From Streptomyces katrae (GTDB lineage: Bacteria > Actinomycetota > Actinomycetes > Streptomycetales > Streptomycetaceae), in assembly GCF_000966975.1 (NCBI RefSeq), contig NZ_JZWV01000330.1, positions 1 to 17,196 of the forward strand: 17,196 nucleotides of DNA, read 5' to 3'. A model generated the notes under the pieces. That model was not told where the DNA came from. It did not search any database and saw only the letters and a program-made list of their open reading frames with translations. The translations under genes and the position numbers were made by a program. The stretch's first letter is position 1, and each line of letters starts with the position of its first letter. Positions 1-7,927 of this stretch are shown here, piece after piece.

Positions 1-146
1 CGCTCGGCCACCCGCTCGGCGCCACCGGCGCCATGCTGCTGGGCACCGTCGTCGACGAACTGGAGCGCCAGGACAAGCGCTACGGCCTCGTCACCCTCTG
101 CGTCGGCGGCGGCATGGGCGTCGCCACCATCGTCGAACGCGTCTGA
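1..146 (+). CDS. fadA: Acetyl-CoA C-acyltransferase (thiolase), C-terminal fragment
   Basis: Only the last 47 codons lie in the window; the frame opens at base 3 and ends with TGA at 144-146. The peptide contains [10 protein letters not shown] near its start and [16 protein letters not shown] at its end. These are the two C-terminal thiolase signatures: the GHPxGxTG block carries a catalytic His, and the CxGGGxG block carries the Cys that acts as general base. Thiolases cleave 3-ketoacyl-CoA with CoA in the last step of beta-oxidation. The FadB-type gene starts 46 bp downstream on the same strand, which is the usual actinobacterial fadA-fadB order, so the pair is probably one operon. The substrate range cannot be judged from this fragment. 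Confidence 0.93.
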   Translation, partial: LGHPLGATGAMLLGTVVDELERQDKRYGLVTLCVGGGMGVATIVERV

Positions 147-192
147 TCCCGTCCTGACCCCTGGTCCCACCTCTGACACGGAAGTAGCGAAC

Positions 193-2364
193 ATGAGCGA
201 GTCCACCACGATCCGCTGGGAACAGGACGAGACCGGCGTCGTCACCCTGGTCCTCGACGACCCCAACCAGTCCGCCAACACGATGAACCAGGCCTTCAAG
301 GACTCCATCGCGGCCATCGCCGACCGCGCCGAAGCCGAGAAGGACTCCATCCGCGGCATCATCTACACCTCCGCCAAGAAGACCTTCTTCGCCGGCGGCG
401 ACCTCAAGGACATGATCGGGCTGCGCCCCGAGCACGCCCAGCTGGCCTTCGACACCGGCACCGCGATCAAGGCCTCGCTGCGCCGCATCGAGACCCTCGG
501 CAAGCCCGTGGTCGCCGCCATCAACGGAGCGGCCCTCGGCGGTGGTTACGAGATCTGCCTCGCCTCCCACCACCGCGTCGCCCTCGACGCCCCCGGCTCC
601 AAGATCGGCCTGCCCGAGGTCACCCTCGGCCTGCTCCCGGCCGGCGGCGGCGTCACCCGCACCGTACGCCTGATGGGCATCGCCGACGCCCTCCTGAAGG
701 TCCTCCTCCAGGGCACCCAGTACAACCCGCAGCGCGCCCTCGCGGTCGGCCTCGTCCACGAACTGGCCGCCACCCCCGAGGAGATGCTGGCCAAGGCCCG
801 CGCCTTCATCGACGCCAACCCCGAGTCGAAGCAGCCCTGGGACGTCCCCGGCTACAAGATCCCCGGCGGTACGCCGTCCAGCCCGCGCTTCGCCGCCAAC
901 CTGCCGGCCTTCCCCGCGAACCTCAAGAAGCAGCTGAACGGCGCCCCCTACCCGGCCCCGCGCAACATCCTGGCCTGCGCCGTCGAGGGCTCCCAGGTCG
1001 ACTTCGAGACCGCGCTGACCATCGAGGCCCGCTACTTCACCGAGCTGGTCACCGGCCAGACCGCGAAGAACATGATCCAGGCCTTCTTCTTCGACCTCCA
1101 GGCCGTCAACGCCGGCCGCAGCCGCCCCCAGGGCGTCGAACCGCGCAAGGTCCGCAAGGTCGCCGTCCTCGGCGCCGGCATGATGGGCGCCGGCATCGCC
1201 TACTCCTGCGCCCGCGCGGGCATCGAGGTCGTCCTCAAGGACGTCACGCCCGAGGCCGCCGCCAAGGGCAAGGCCTACTCCGAGAAGCTGCTGGACAAGG
1301 CGCTCGCCAAGGGCCGCACCACCGAGGCCAAGCGCGCCGAGCTGCTGGCCCGCATCACCCCGACCGCCGCCGCGGCCGACCTGGCCGGCTGTGACGCCGT
1401 CATCGAGGCCGTCTTCGAGGACACCGCCCTCAAGCACAAGGTGTTCCAGGAGATCCAGGACGTCGTCGCCCCCGACGCCCTGCTCTGCTCCAACACCTCC
1501 ACCCTCCCCATCACCGGCCTCGCGGAAGGCGTCGCGCGCCCCGCCGACTTCATCGGCCTGCACTTCTTCTCGCCCGTCGACAAGATGCCGCTGGTGGAGA
1601 TCATCAAGGGCGAGCGCACCGGCGACGAGGCCATCGCCCGCGCCTTCGACCTGGTCCGCCAGATCAACAAGACCCCGATCGTGGTCAACGACTCCCGCGG
1701 CTTCTTCACCTCGCGCGTCATCGGCCAGTTCATCAACGAGGGCGTCGCGATGGTCGGCGAGGGCATCGAGCCCGCCTCGATCGAACAGGCCGCCGCCCAG
1801 GCCGGATACCCGGCCAAGGTGCTCTCCCTGATGGACGAGCTCACCCTCACCCTCCCCCGCAAGATCCGCAACGAGACCCGCAAGGCCTTCGAGGCCGAGG
1901 GCCGCCCCTGGACCGAACACCCCGCCGACACCGTCATCGACCGCATGGTCGACGAGTTCGGCCGCCCCGGCCGCAGCGGGGGCGGCGGCTTCTACGAGTA
2001 CGACGAGAGCGGCAAGCGCACCCGCATCTGGCCGGGCCTGCGCGAGCACTTCGCCAAGCCGGACGCGGAGATCCCCTTTGAGGACATGAAGGAGCGCATG
2101 CTCTTCGCCGAGGCCGTGGACACCGTCCGCTGCCTGGACGAGGGCGTGCTCACCTCCGTCGCCGACGCCAACATCGGCTCCATCATGGGCATCGGCTTCC
2201 CGGCCTGGACCGGCGGCGTGATCCAGTACATCAACGGCTACGAGGGCGGTCTGCCCGGCTTCGTGGCCCGCGCCCGCGAACTCGCCGCCACCTACGGGGA
2301 GCGCTTCACCCCGCCGGCCTCCCTGGTGGCGAAGGCCGAGCGCGGGGAGACGTACGCGGACTGA
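193..2364 (+). CDS. fadB: Multifunctional fatty-acid oxidation protein: enoyl-CoA hydratase / 3-hydroxyacyl-CoA dehydrogenase (FadB type)
   Basis: A 723-residue protein, the normal length for FadB/FadJ alpha subunits. The N-terminal crotonase domain (about 1-190) has the oxyanion-hole strand [10 protein letters not shown] (65-74), [10 protein letters not shown] ending in Glu120, and [15 protein letters not shown] with Glu142; these two Glu residues match the E. coli FadB hydratase pair. The NAD-binding domain starts at [16 protein letters not shown] (about 323-338). The dehydrogenase domain has SNTSTLPIT (433-441), [16 protein letters not shown] with catalytic His457 and Glu469, and DSRGFFTSR (500-508); two C-terminal 3HCDH helical units follow. 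It hydrates trans-2-enoyl-CoA and oxidises the product to 3-ketoacyl-CoA for the thiolase encoded just upstream. The ATG follows GGAAG by about 7-9 bases. A perfect hairpin after the stop closes the operon. Confidence 0.95.
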   Translation: MSESTTIRWEQDETGVVTLVLDDPNQSANTMNQAFKDSIAAIADRAEAEKDSIRGIIYTSAKKTFFAGGDLKDMIGLRPEHAQLAFDTGTAIKASLRRIETLGKPVVAAINGAALGGGYEICLASHHRVALDAPGSKIGLPEVTLGLLPAGGGVTRTVRLMGIADALLKVLLQGTQYNPQRALAVGLVHELAATPEEMLAKARAFIDANPESKQPWDVPGYKIPGGTPSSPRFAANLPAFPANLKKQLNGAPYPAPRNILACAVEGSQVDFETALTIEARYFTELVTGQTAKNMIQAFFFDLQAVNAGRSRPQGVEPRKVRKVAVLGAGMMGAGIAYSCARAGIEVVLKDVTPEAAAKGKAYSEKLLDKALAKGRTTEAKRAELLARITPTAAAADLAGCDAVIEAVFEDTALKHKVFQEIQDVVAPDALLCSNTSTLPITGLAEGVARPADFIGLHFFSPVDKMPLVEIIKGERTGDEAIARAFDLVRQINKTPIVVNDSRGFFTSRVIGQFINEGVAMVGEGIEPASIEQAAAQAGYPAKVLSLMDELTLTLPRKIRNETRKAFEAEGRPWTEHPADTVIDRMVDEFGRPGRSGGGGFYEYDESGKRTRIWPGLREHFAKPDAEIPFEDMKERMLFAEAVDTVRCLDEGVLTSVADANIGSIMGIGFPAWTGGVIQYINGYEGGLPGFVARARELAATYGERFTPPASLVAKAERGETYAD

Positions 2365-2398
2365 CCGGCCGGGCCCTGCCGGGCGGCGGACGCGGGAC

Positions 2399-2433
2399 GG
2401 GGCCGTCCCCGGGGACGACCCGGGGACGGCCCC
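2399..2433 (+). terminator. Hairpin terminator after fadB
   Basis: A perfect 14-bp inverted repeat: GGGGCCGTCCCCGG (2399-2412) pairs with CCGGGGACGGCCCC (2420-2433) around a 7-base loop. It lies 35 bp after the fadB stop. It has no clear T tract (TCCCC follows), as is common for streptomycete terminators. Confidence 0.75.
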
Positions 2434-2562
2434 TCCCCATGTGACGAAGGCCGGGATGCGGCGGTGCCCGACGCGGCGCACCATGGACCGTGCACGTGTC
2501 CGGAGCCGGCCGTGCACCGCTGGGGGGAGCACCCGTTCACGTACCGAGAAACGGGGAGACCC

Positions 2563-3438
2563 ATGAAGAAATCCCTGGTGGCCGCACTGGCCACCGCCAC
2601 GCTGGCCATCACCCTGGCCGCTCCGGCGACGCCCGCGACCGCCGCCTCGGCCTTCTGCAACCAGACGACCCCGAGCACCTCGCTCGCCGCCTACAACAAG
2701 GACACCGGAGCCGTGGGCACCGGCACCCTGTCGGCCGGGCACTGGACGTTCGGGTCGAACATCAACGTCCCCGACGGGTACACGCACGGCGTCGCGAGCC
2801 GCGACTCGCTCCTGTTCTACAACGCCGACACGGGGGCCGGCGAGAGCGGGACCTTCAGGAACGGCAGGTACACCCGCGTCCAGACCTACAACAACTTCTC
2901 GACGGGGTGGACCCACGTCGTGGCGTCGGGCGACTCGGCCCTCTTCTACAACGCCGACAACGGCCAGGGCGGCACGGGCACCCTGAGGAACGGCCGCTAC
3001 CACCACGTCCGCTCGTACGACAACTTCAGCACGGGCTGGGACTCCATCGCGGCCTCGTGCGACACGGCGGTCTTCACGAAGTCCGGCGAGGTCGGGTACG
3101 GGACCCTCACGGGCGGCGTCTACCAGCACGTGGGCGTCAGGGACACCGAGGACCTGGGGACCCTGGTCGCGACCAAGGACACGGTCCTGGCCCTGGAGAA
3201 CACCGGTTCACAGCTCAAGTACCGCACCGCCCGGGCGACCAACGGCAAGGTCGGCGGCTTCCGCGACATCGGCACCTCGGGCGTGTGGGACGAGGAGGGC
3301 CGGACCAGCGACAGCCTGTTCTTCTACAAGACGGACGGCACCGCGTGGACCTCGACGCTCAGCGGGAACAACTACGCCAACGTCGGATCGCTCGCCAACG
3401 TCTCCTCCGACTGGTCGTTCCTCGCCGGCGGTGTATGA
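2563..3438 (+). CDS. Secreted six-repeat beta-propeller protein, tachylectin-like
   Basis: A 291-residue protein starting at the ATG preceded by GGGGAG (2553-2558). The frame is open upstream to 2464, but only this start gives a signal peptide: KK, a hydrophobic Ala/Leu core, then a cleavage region near ATAAS/ASA at 26-30. The mature part is six repeats of about 42-46 residues. Each has a strand such as SLLFYNADTGAGESGT, then a NGRY-like turn, then FSTGW-THVVAS. The LFYN-type strands fall near residues 40, 83, 126, 169, 208 and 252. The chain ends in a half repeat (SDWSFLAGGV) that could close the ring with the N-terminal strand, as in beta-propellers. Repeats 2 and 3 are nearly identical; 4 and 5 are diverged. 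Two Cys (32 and 166) could form a disulfide. Tachylectin-2-type propellers bind sugars, so an extracellular lectin is plausible, but no ligand can be read from the sequence. Confidence 0.82.
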   Translation: MKKSLVAALATATLAITLAAPATPATAASAFCNQTTPSTSLAAYNKDTGAVGTGTLSAGHWTFGSNINVPDGYTHGVASRDSLLFYNADTGAGESGTFRNGRYTRVQTYNNFSTGWTHVVASGDSALFYNADNGQGGTGTLRNGRYHHVRSYDNFSTGWDSIAASCDTAVFTKSGEVGYGTLTGGVYQHVGVRDTEDLGTLVATKDTVLALENTGSQLKYRTARATNGKVGGFRDIGTSGVWDEEGRTSDSLFFYKTDGTAWTSTLSGNNYANVGSLANVSSDWSFLAGGV

Positions 3439-3459
3439 ACCCTCAAGCATTCCCCCCCC

Positions 3460-3501
3460 GCGGGCGGCGTTCACCCGGTCTCCGAGGCGAACGCCGCCCG
3501 C
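3460..3501. terminator. Inverted repeat between convergent genes, spanning the MerR-gene stop codon
   Basis: Perfect 13-bp arms GCGGGCGGCGTTC (3460-3472) and GAACGCCGCCCGC (3489-3501), with a 16-base loop. The left arm includes part of the regulator's stop codon. The gap between the two convergent stops is only 32 bp, so the hairpin could act in both directions. On the minus strand it is followed by a G-rich run rather than T residues. Confidence 0.55.
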
Positions 3502-4202
3502 AGTTCCTCCTTCAGCGACCGCTGGAACGCCGTGACCAGGGCCTGCACCACCATCGGCTGCATGTGGGCCGACAGCGCCTTCATCGACTCGATCTGCTCC
3601 AGATCGCTCTCGCCCTCGGTGAACGGCCCCCACACCTCGTCCCGGAACAGCGCCGTCAGCTCGTGCGCCGCCGTCCGCGCGTGCTCCAGCAGGATCCCCC
3701 GCGCCACCAGCAGCGTCTCGTGCGCGATCGGTACGTCGAGCAGCGCCACCCCCAGCCGCAGCAGGGCCAGGTCCACCCGGAAGCCCTCGCCGGCCTCCGA
3801 GAGCACGTTCATCGCCGCCAGTCGGCGCAGGTCCCCGTCCGACAGGGCGCGCCCGGCCCGCTTCTCCAGCTCCGCCCGCGACACCACCCGCGGCGTGTCC
3901 GGCGCCCAGGTCGCCACCAGCGCCCGGTGGATCGCCAGATCGTGCGCGCTCAGGTCGTCGGGGAGCGCGTCCAGGTAGCGCTGGATCGCCGACAGGGTCA
4001 TCCCCTGGTGCTGGAGCTCCTCGATCAGCGCCAGCCGTGACAGGTGCTCCGGGCCGTAGTGCCCCACCCGACGGGGTCCGATCAAGGGAGGGGGCAAAAG
4101 GCCGCGCGTGCTGTAGAACCGTACGGTGCGGACGGTGACACCGGCCTTCGACGCCAGTTCGTCCACGGTGAGCATCGGCTCGGCCGCCCGGGGGTCGGTC
4201 AT
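3471..4202 (-). CDS. MerR-family transcriptional regulator, divergent from the acyl-CoA synthetase
   Basis: A 243-residue protein beginning MTDPRAAEPM. The N-terminal winged helix-turn-helix is clear: LTVDELASKAGVTVRTVRFY (11-30), the YSTRGLLPPP turn, then the wing RRVGHYGPEHLSRL and EELQHQGMTLSAIQRYL, the classic MerR layout. The C-terminal part (about 85-243) is helical, Leu/Ala rich, lacks the Cys clusters of metal sensors, and is longer than in MerR/SoxR, so the ligand is probably organic. The frame is open upstream to 4610, but that would run through the divergent promoter and the synthetase gene. The chosen ATG has a GAGG-like ribosome site about 8 bases upstream. A 25-bp dyad lies 33 bp from this start and 28 bp from the synthetase start. 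Regulation of itself and of the synthetase, perhaps in response to an acyl-CoA or fatty acid, is inferred from position only. Confidence 0.88.
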   Translation of the reverse strand: MTDPRAAEPMLTVDELASKAGVTVRTVRFYSTRGLLPPPLIGPRRVGHYGPEHLSRLALIEELQHQGMTLSAIQRYLDALPDDLSAHDLAIHRALVATWAPDTPRVVSRAELEKRAGRALSDGDLRRLAAMNVLSEAGEGFRVDLALLRLGVALLDVPIAHETLLVARGILLEHARTAAHELTALFRDEVWGPFTEGESDLEQIESMKALSAHMQPMVVQALVTAFQRSLKEELRAAFASETG

Positions 4203-4234
4203 CGTCTGCGCCTCGCTCTCTGCTGCACGGCTTG

Positions 4235-4259
4235 GGTTCAACAGTATTGCTGTCGCACC
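4235..4259. promoter_or_regulatory. Candidate MerR operator in the divergent promoter
   Basis: An imperfect inverted repeat: GGTTCAACAG (4235-4244), TATTG, CTGTCGCACC (4250-4259). Eight of ten arm positions are symmetric, and the core ACAG-N5-CTGT is perfect. It is the only clear dyad in the 85-bp gap between the regulator and synthetase starts. MerR proteins usually bind such dyads between the -35 and -10 elements. I could not assign convincing promoter hexamers here. Confidence 0.5.
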
Positions 4260-4287
4260 AACGATGTGAAACGGCCAGGAGCTGCCC

Positions 4288-6102
4288 ATGACCACGAACC
4301 TGCGACTGCCCGGACGTCCCGAAGACCTCACCCTGCCTTCCCTGCTCGCCCGCAACGCCGACGAACACCCCGACCTGCCCGCCCTGTCCTGGCGCACGGG
4401 GGACGGGGCCGGGTCCGGCGACGGGTCCGGGGGTGCCGCCTGGCAGACCCTCACCTGGAGCGAGGTCCGCGACCGCGTCGCCGTCCTCGCCGCCGGATAC
4501 ACCGCCCTGGGCGTCGCCCGTGGCGAGCACGTCCTGCTGATGATGGGCAACCGGCCCGAGCACTGGCTCAGCGACCTCGCCCTCGTCCACCTCGGCGCCG
4601 TCCCCGTCACGGTCTACGGGACCTCCGCGCCCGAACAGATAGCCCACATCGCCCGCCACAGCCGGGCCCGGCTCGCCGTCGTCGAGGGCGCCCGCGAACT
4701 CACCCGCTGGGCCCCGCTGCTGGACGACCCCGCCACCCCCCTCGAACGGCTCGTCGTCGCCGAGGCCGCCGAGGCGGGCCCGCACACCACCTACGCCTCC
4801 CTCTACGCGAGCGGTGTACGCCTCCACCGCGCCGGGGCCTTCGAGAAGGCCTGGCAGGAGTCCCGCCCCGAGGACCCCCTGACCGTCGTCTACACCTCGG
4901 GCACCACCGGCGACCCCAAGGGCGTCCGCCTCAGCCACCGCAACATCCTGCTCCAGTCCGTCCGCCTCGACCGGCACGTCGACCTCCCCGAGCACGCCGA
5001 ACACGTCTGCTACCTGCCCTTCGCCCACATCGCCGAGCGGCTCCTCGGCATCTACCTGCCGCTCCTGCGCGCCGCGCACGTCCGGCTGGTCGCCGACCCC
5101 GCGGCCGTGGCCGCCGCGGTGCGCGAGCTCGCCGCCGGCGTACGGGCGGTCCTGGCGGGCCTTCCGGAGGAGCAGCGGCGCGCCATCGAGGGGGCCGGGG
5201 ACGTGGCCCGCGCCCGGGCCGGCCACCGGGAGCGCGGCGAGGAGGTGCCGGCCGCGCTGGAGGCCTCGTACGCCGAGGTGAAGGAACGCGTACTGGATCC
5301 GTTGCTGCGGCGGGCGGGACTGGACCGGCTGATCTGGACGGCCAGCGCCACCGCGCCGATGCCGATCGACGTGGTCCGCTTCTGGGCGGGCTGGGGGATC
5401 ACCATCATGGACGCCTGGGGCCTGACCGAGACCTCCGGCGTGTGCACCGTCAACAGCAACGGCCCGGGCGGCTTCCGGCTGGGCTCGGTGGGACGGCCGA
5501 TCGAGGGACTGGAACTGAGGCTGGCGGAGGACGGCGAGGTCCTCACCCGCGGCGCGACCGTCTTCGAGGGCTACCTGAGGCCCGACGGCACGGTGGAGAG
5601 CGCCGCCGACGCCGAGGGCTGGTTCCCGACGGGGGACATCGGCCGGCTCGACGAGGACGGCTTCCTCTGGCTGACCGACCGCAAGAAGGAACTGATCATC
5701 ACCTCGAACGGCAAGAACGTGGCCCCGGCCCTGGTGGAGAACACCGTCAAGGAACACCCGCTGATCGGCCAGGCCCTGGTCCACGGCGACGGCCGCTCCT
5801 ACCTCGTGGCCCTCCTCGTCCTGGACCCCGAACTGGCCCCGGCCTGGGCCGCGGCCCGAGGCATCAGGACGGCCACCCTGGCGGAGCTGGCCGCCCACCC
5901 GGCGATCCTGGAGGAGACGGCCCGCGCGGTCGAGGCCGCCAACGCCCGCCTCAACCGCACGGAACAGATCAAGCGCTACCGCCTGCTGGCGGAGGAATGG
6001 AGCCCGGAAACGGGCGAACTCACCCCGACGCTGAAGCTCCGCCGCAGGGTGGTCCGGGAGCGCTACGGGGCCCTGATCGAGGGGCTGTACGAGGGGGAGT
6101 GA
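4288..6102 (+). CDS. fadD: Long-chain acyl-CoA synthetase (AMP-dependent synthetase/ligase, FadD15-like)
   Basis: A 604-residue member of the ANL superfamily that activates fatty acids to acyl-CoA with ATP and CoA. Motifs in order: P-loop YTSGTTGDPKG (202-212), the PFAHIAER region (about 244-251), WGLTETSG (377-384), GWFPTGD (444-450), DRKKELIITSNGKNVAP (464-480), and a C-terminal NRTEQIKRYRLL with the likely catalytic Lys. AGGAG lies about 8 bases before the ATG. A low-complexity insert, GAGSGDGSGGAA, sits at 40-51. Oddly, the conserved long-chain synthetase segment of the type VxPTxFxxVPRVxEK, expected between the ADPAAVAAAVRE strand (269-280) and LAAGVRAVL (281-289), is absent. The flanks join directly, which suggests an in-frame loss of about 15 residues. 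It is divergent from the MerR gene and probably controlled by it. Together with the upstream fadAB genes it completes a fatty-acid degradation route. Confidence 0.9.
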   Translation: MTTNLRLPGRPEDLTLPSLLARNADEHPDLPALSWRTGDGAGSGDGSGGAAWQTLTWSEVRDRVAVLAAGYTALGVARGEHVLLMMGNRPEHWLSDLALVHLGAVPVTVYGTSAPEQIAHIARHSRARLAVVEGARELTRWAPLLDDPATPLERLVVAEAAEAGPHTTYASLYASGVRLHRAGAFEKAWQESRPEDPLTVVYTSGTTGDPKGVRLSHRNILLQSVRLDRHVDLPEHAEHVCYLPFAHIAERLLGIYLPLLRAAHVRLVADPAAVAAAVRELAAGVRAVLAGLPEEQRRAIEGAGDVARARAGHRERGEEVPAALEASYAEVKERVLDPLLRRAGLDRLIWTASATAPMPIDVVRFWAGWGITIMDAWGLTETSGVCTVNSNGPGGFRLGSVGRPIEGLELRLAEDGEVLTRGATVFEGYLRPDGTVESAADAEGWFPTGDIGRLDEDGFLWLTDRKKELIITSNGKNVAPALVENTVKEHPLIGQALVHGDGRSYLVALLVLDPELAPAWAAARGIRTATLAELAAHPAILEETARAVEAANARLNRTEQIKRYRLLAEEWSPETGELTPTLKLRRRVVRERYGALIEGLYEGE

Positions 6103-6108
6103 GGCAAG

Positions 6109-6146
6109 GGCCCGCCTTCGCCCCCCGCGAGGGGCAGGGGCGGGCC
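6109..6146 (+). terminator. Hairpin terminator after the acyl-CoA synthetase gene
   Basis: Outer arms GGCCCGCC (6109-6116) and GGCGGGCC (6139-6146) enclose an inner stem GCCCC (6120-6124) / GGGGC (6131-6135), with a 3-by-3 internal loop between them. It starts 7 bp after the stop codon. There is no T tract. Confidence 0.6.
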
Positions 6147-6182
6147 GGTACCTGCCGATGTCCGCTGTTCAGGGGCTGATGA

Positions 6183-6188
6183 CATGAT
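6183..6188 (+). promoter_or_regulatory. Possible -10 element of a leaderless promoter for the HAD gene
   Basis: CATGAT ends six bases before the ATG at 6195, the spacing expected if transcription begins at the start codon. No ribosome binding site is visible in the 15 bases upstream, and no good -35 was found. Confidence 0.25.
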
Positions 6189-6194
6189 CGGCAC

Positions 6195-6881
6195 ATGACC
6201 AGTGAACCCCGCCCCTCCGGTGCCATGAGGTACGTCCTGTTCGATGTCGACGGCACGCTGGTGGACGCCCTGGACAATCAGCGCCTGGTCTGGCGGACGT
6301 GGGCGGAGCGCTACGGTCTGGACCCCGACGAGGTCCACCGGGTGGCCCTGCGAACCCGGCCGATGGAGACCTTCGCGCAGATCGCTCCGGACCAGGACCC
6401 CCACGAGTGCCTCGCCGCACTGCACGAGCTGGAGGACGAGGACGTCCGCACCGGCACCTACGGGGCTTTCGACGGCGCTCCGGAACTGCTCAGGGCCCTG
6501 CGGCCGGGGACCTGGGCACTGGTGACGTCGAACTACGAGCACCGGGTGCGCGGCCGGTTCGCACGCACGGGCCTGCCGGTCCCGGAGGTCGTGGTGGACG
6601 CGGCCGCCGTGGCGGAGGGCAAGCCGTCACCGGTGCCGTACCTGCAGGCGGCCGCGCGACTCGGCGCCCGGCCGGAGGACTGCCTGGTCATCGAGGACGC
6701 CCCCTCAGGGGTGCAGGCCGGGCTGCGTGCCGGGATGACGGTGTGGGGCGTCAACACCCCCACGGCGGTGGACGGCGTGCACCGCCACTTCGCCACCTTG
6801 CGCGAAGCGGCCGACGCCGTCCTCGCCTTCGCATCGGGCTCCCTCCCCGGCCGGCCGGAGCGGGCAGGGTGGCGCTGCTAG
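6195..6881 (+). CDS. HAD-superfamily hydrolase, sugar-phosphatase/phosphoglycolate-phosphatase-like
   Basis: A 228-residue protein with all four HAD motifs. Motif I is FDVDGTLVDA (16-25) with nucleophile Asp17 and Asp19. Motif II is LVTSNYEHR with Thr111/Ser112. Motif III is the Lys143 region EGKPSPVPYLQAA. Motif IV is VIEDAPSGVQAG with Glu167/Asp168. The helical cap (about 25-95) between motifs I and II makes it a subfamily I enzyme, the group that includes phosphoglycolate, beta-phosphoglucomutase-type and 2-deoxyglucose-6-phosphate phosphatases. The exact substrate cannot be told. It acts in the cytoplasm. The start is uncertain: ATG 6195 lacks a ribosome site and may be leaderless, and Met11 (6225) is an alternative that keeps motif I. 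The last codon and stop share CTAG with the stop of the convergent downstream gene, so there is no terminator space. Confidence 0.88.
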   Translation: MTSEPRPSGAMRYVLFDVDGTLVDALDNQRLVWRTWAERYGLDPDEVHRVALRTRPMETFAQIAPDQDPHECLAALHELEDEDVRTGTYGAFDGAPELLRALRPGTWALVTSNYEHRVRGRFARTGLPVPEVVVDAAAVAEGKPSPVPYLQAAARLGARPEDCLVIEDAPSGVQAGLRAGMTVWGVNTPTAVDGVHRHFATLREAADAVLAFASGSLPGRPERAGWRC

Positions 6882-7867
6882 CGGCCCACCACCGGGTAGT
6901 GGTCCGAGAGGTTGGAGTAGGTGTACGACGTGCCCCAGCTGGAGACCGTCCAGGGGGTCGACTCCTCCTTGACGACGTTGTTCTCCCAGCCCGACGGGCG
7001 GGCGTTGCCCTTGCGGTAGAGGACGTAGTCCAGGTCCTCGCGGGGGTCCGTCGGGTAGCGGTAGTTGGCGATCGAGTTGAGCGCCGTGTCGAAGGAGTAC
7101 GGGTGGCCCGTGCGCGCGTCGGCGGGGGCCAGGTCCAGGTCGGCGAGCATCGAGGAGTACTCCGCGCTGCGGGAGTCGACGTTCATGTCTCCCGCCACGA
7201 TGACCTGTTCGCCCGCCGGGATGTTCTTGGCGTCCAGGAAGGCGTCTATCGCCTTGAACTGGCGGCTGCGCATCTGCGCCGCCTCGCCCGTGCCGCAGCC
7301 GGAGTCGGTGGACTGGGCGTGCGTGCCGACCACGTGCACCTTCGTGCCGTTGACGTCCAGGACCACGTACGCGAAGCCCTTGTTCGACCACCAGTCGGAG
7401 CCGCAGGCGTCCTTGTAGACCACCTGCTCCTTGCGCACGATCGGCCACTTGCTGAGGACCGTGACGCCGCCGTCCTCCGGGGTGGTGGAGGAGTAGGAAC
7501 CGCCCGTCGCGTCCCATCCGCTCTTGCTGCGGCCCACGACCGGGGTCTGGTACGGGTACTGGGCGGAGGCGTTCGCCTTCAGCGCGTCCGACGCGCCGTT
7601 GTCGAAGGCCTCCTGGAGCACCACCACGTCGTGGCCCTGGAAGAAGGAGGCCTTGGGGATCTCGGCCGCCCGGTGGTCCTGGCCCCAGTTCGGGTACAGG
7701 TTCTTGCTCATCAGGAACGTGTTGTACGTCAGGACGCTCAGCCGGGGCGCGGAGCCGCTCCCGGCCGCCGTGGCGGCGGGTGCGGAGGCGAGGGCGAGGG
7801 CTGCTGCGGCGGCGGTCGCGGCAGCGGCCGTGGCGGCGGCGCGGCTGCGGTGCGAGATCTGCGGCAT
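6878..7867 (-). CDS. Secreted sphingomyelinase C-type phosphodiesterase (endonuclease/exonuclease/phosphatase fold)
   Basis: A 329-residue protein. I chose the ATG at 7867 because GGAG (plus-strand 7874-7877) precedes it by six bases and it opens directly on a signal peptide: MPQISHRSR, a long Ala/Leu stretch, cleavage near ATA-AG. The frame is open further upstream to 7960, but those extra residues do not look like part of a signal peptide. The mature enzyme carries the Mg-dependent EEP residues: VLTYNTFLM (Asn), VVLQEAFDNGAS (metal-binding Glu), VVGTHAQS, VIVAGDMNVDS (Asp/Asn), DLDYVLYRKGN, and a terminal SDHYPV (catalytic His). This set and the length match bacterial neutral sphingomyelinases, which release phosphocholine from sphingomyelin; other phospholipids are possible. 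Its stop overlaps the convergent HAD stop by the shared CTAG. A PHO-box-like site lies upstream. Confidence 0.88.
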   Translation of the reverse strand: MPQISHRSRAAATAAAATAAAAALALASAPAATAAGSGSAPRLSVLTYNTFLMSKNLYPNWGQDHRAAEIPKASFFQGHDVVVLQEAFDNGASDALKANASAQYPYQTPVVGRSKSGWDATGGSYSSTTPEDGGVTVLSKWPIVRKEQVVYKDACGSDWWSNKGFAYVVLDVNGTKVHVVGTHAQSTDSGCGTGEAAQMRSRQFKAIDAFLDAKNIPAGEQVIVAGDMNVDSRSAEYSSMLADLDLAPADARTGHPYSFDTALNSIANYRYPTDPREDLDYVLYRKGNARPSGWENNVVKEESTPWTVSSWGTSYTYSNLSDHYPVVGR

Positions 7868-7927
7868 GGAGGTCTCCAGCATGTCCGGTGGAATCCTGCG
7901 GGGAAGATCGACGCCGTCATCCAAGCA

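Noticed and set aside
91..3129. A 1012-codon open frame on the minus strand opposite thiolase, fadB and the propeller gene
   Set aside because: Composition is Gly/Val/Asp/Arg-rich shadow translation with no domain; it lies fully antisense to well-supported genes and crosses a terminator.
3208..5898. An 896-codon minus-strand open frame
   Set aside because: It overlaps the MerR and acyl-CoA synthetase genes, both supported by motifs; the composition is shadow-like.
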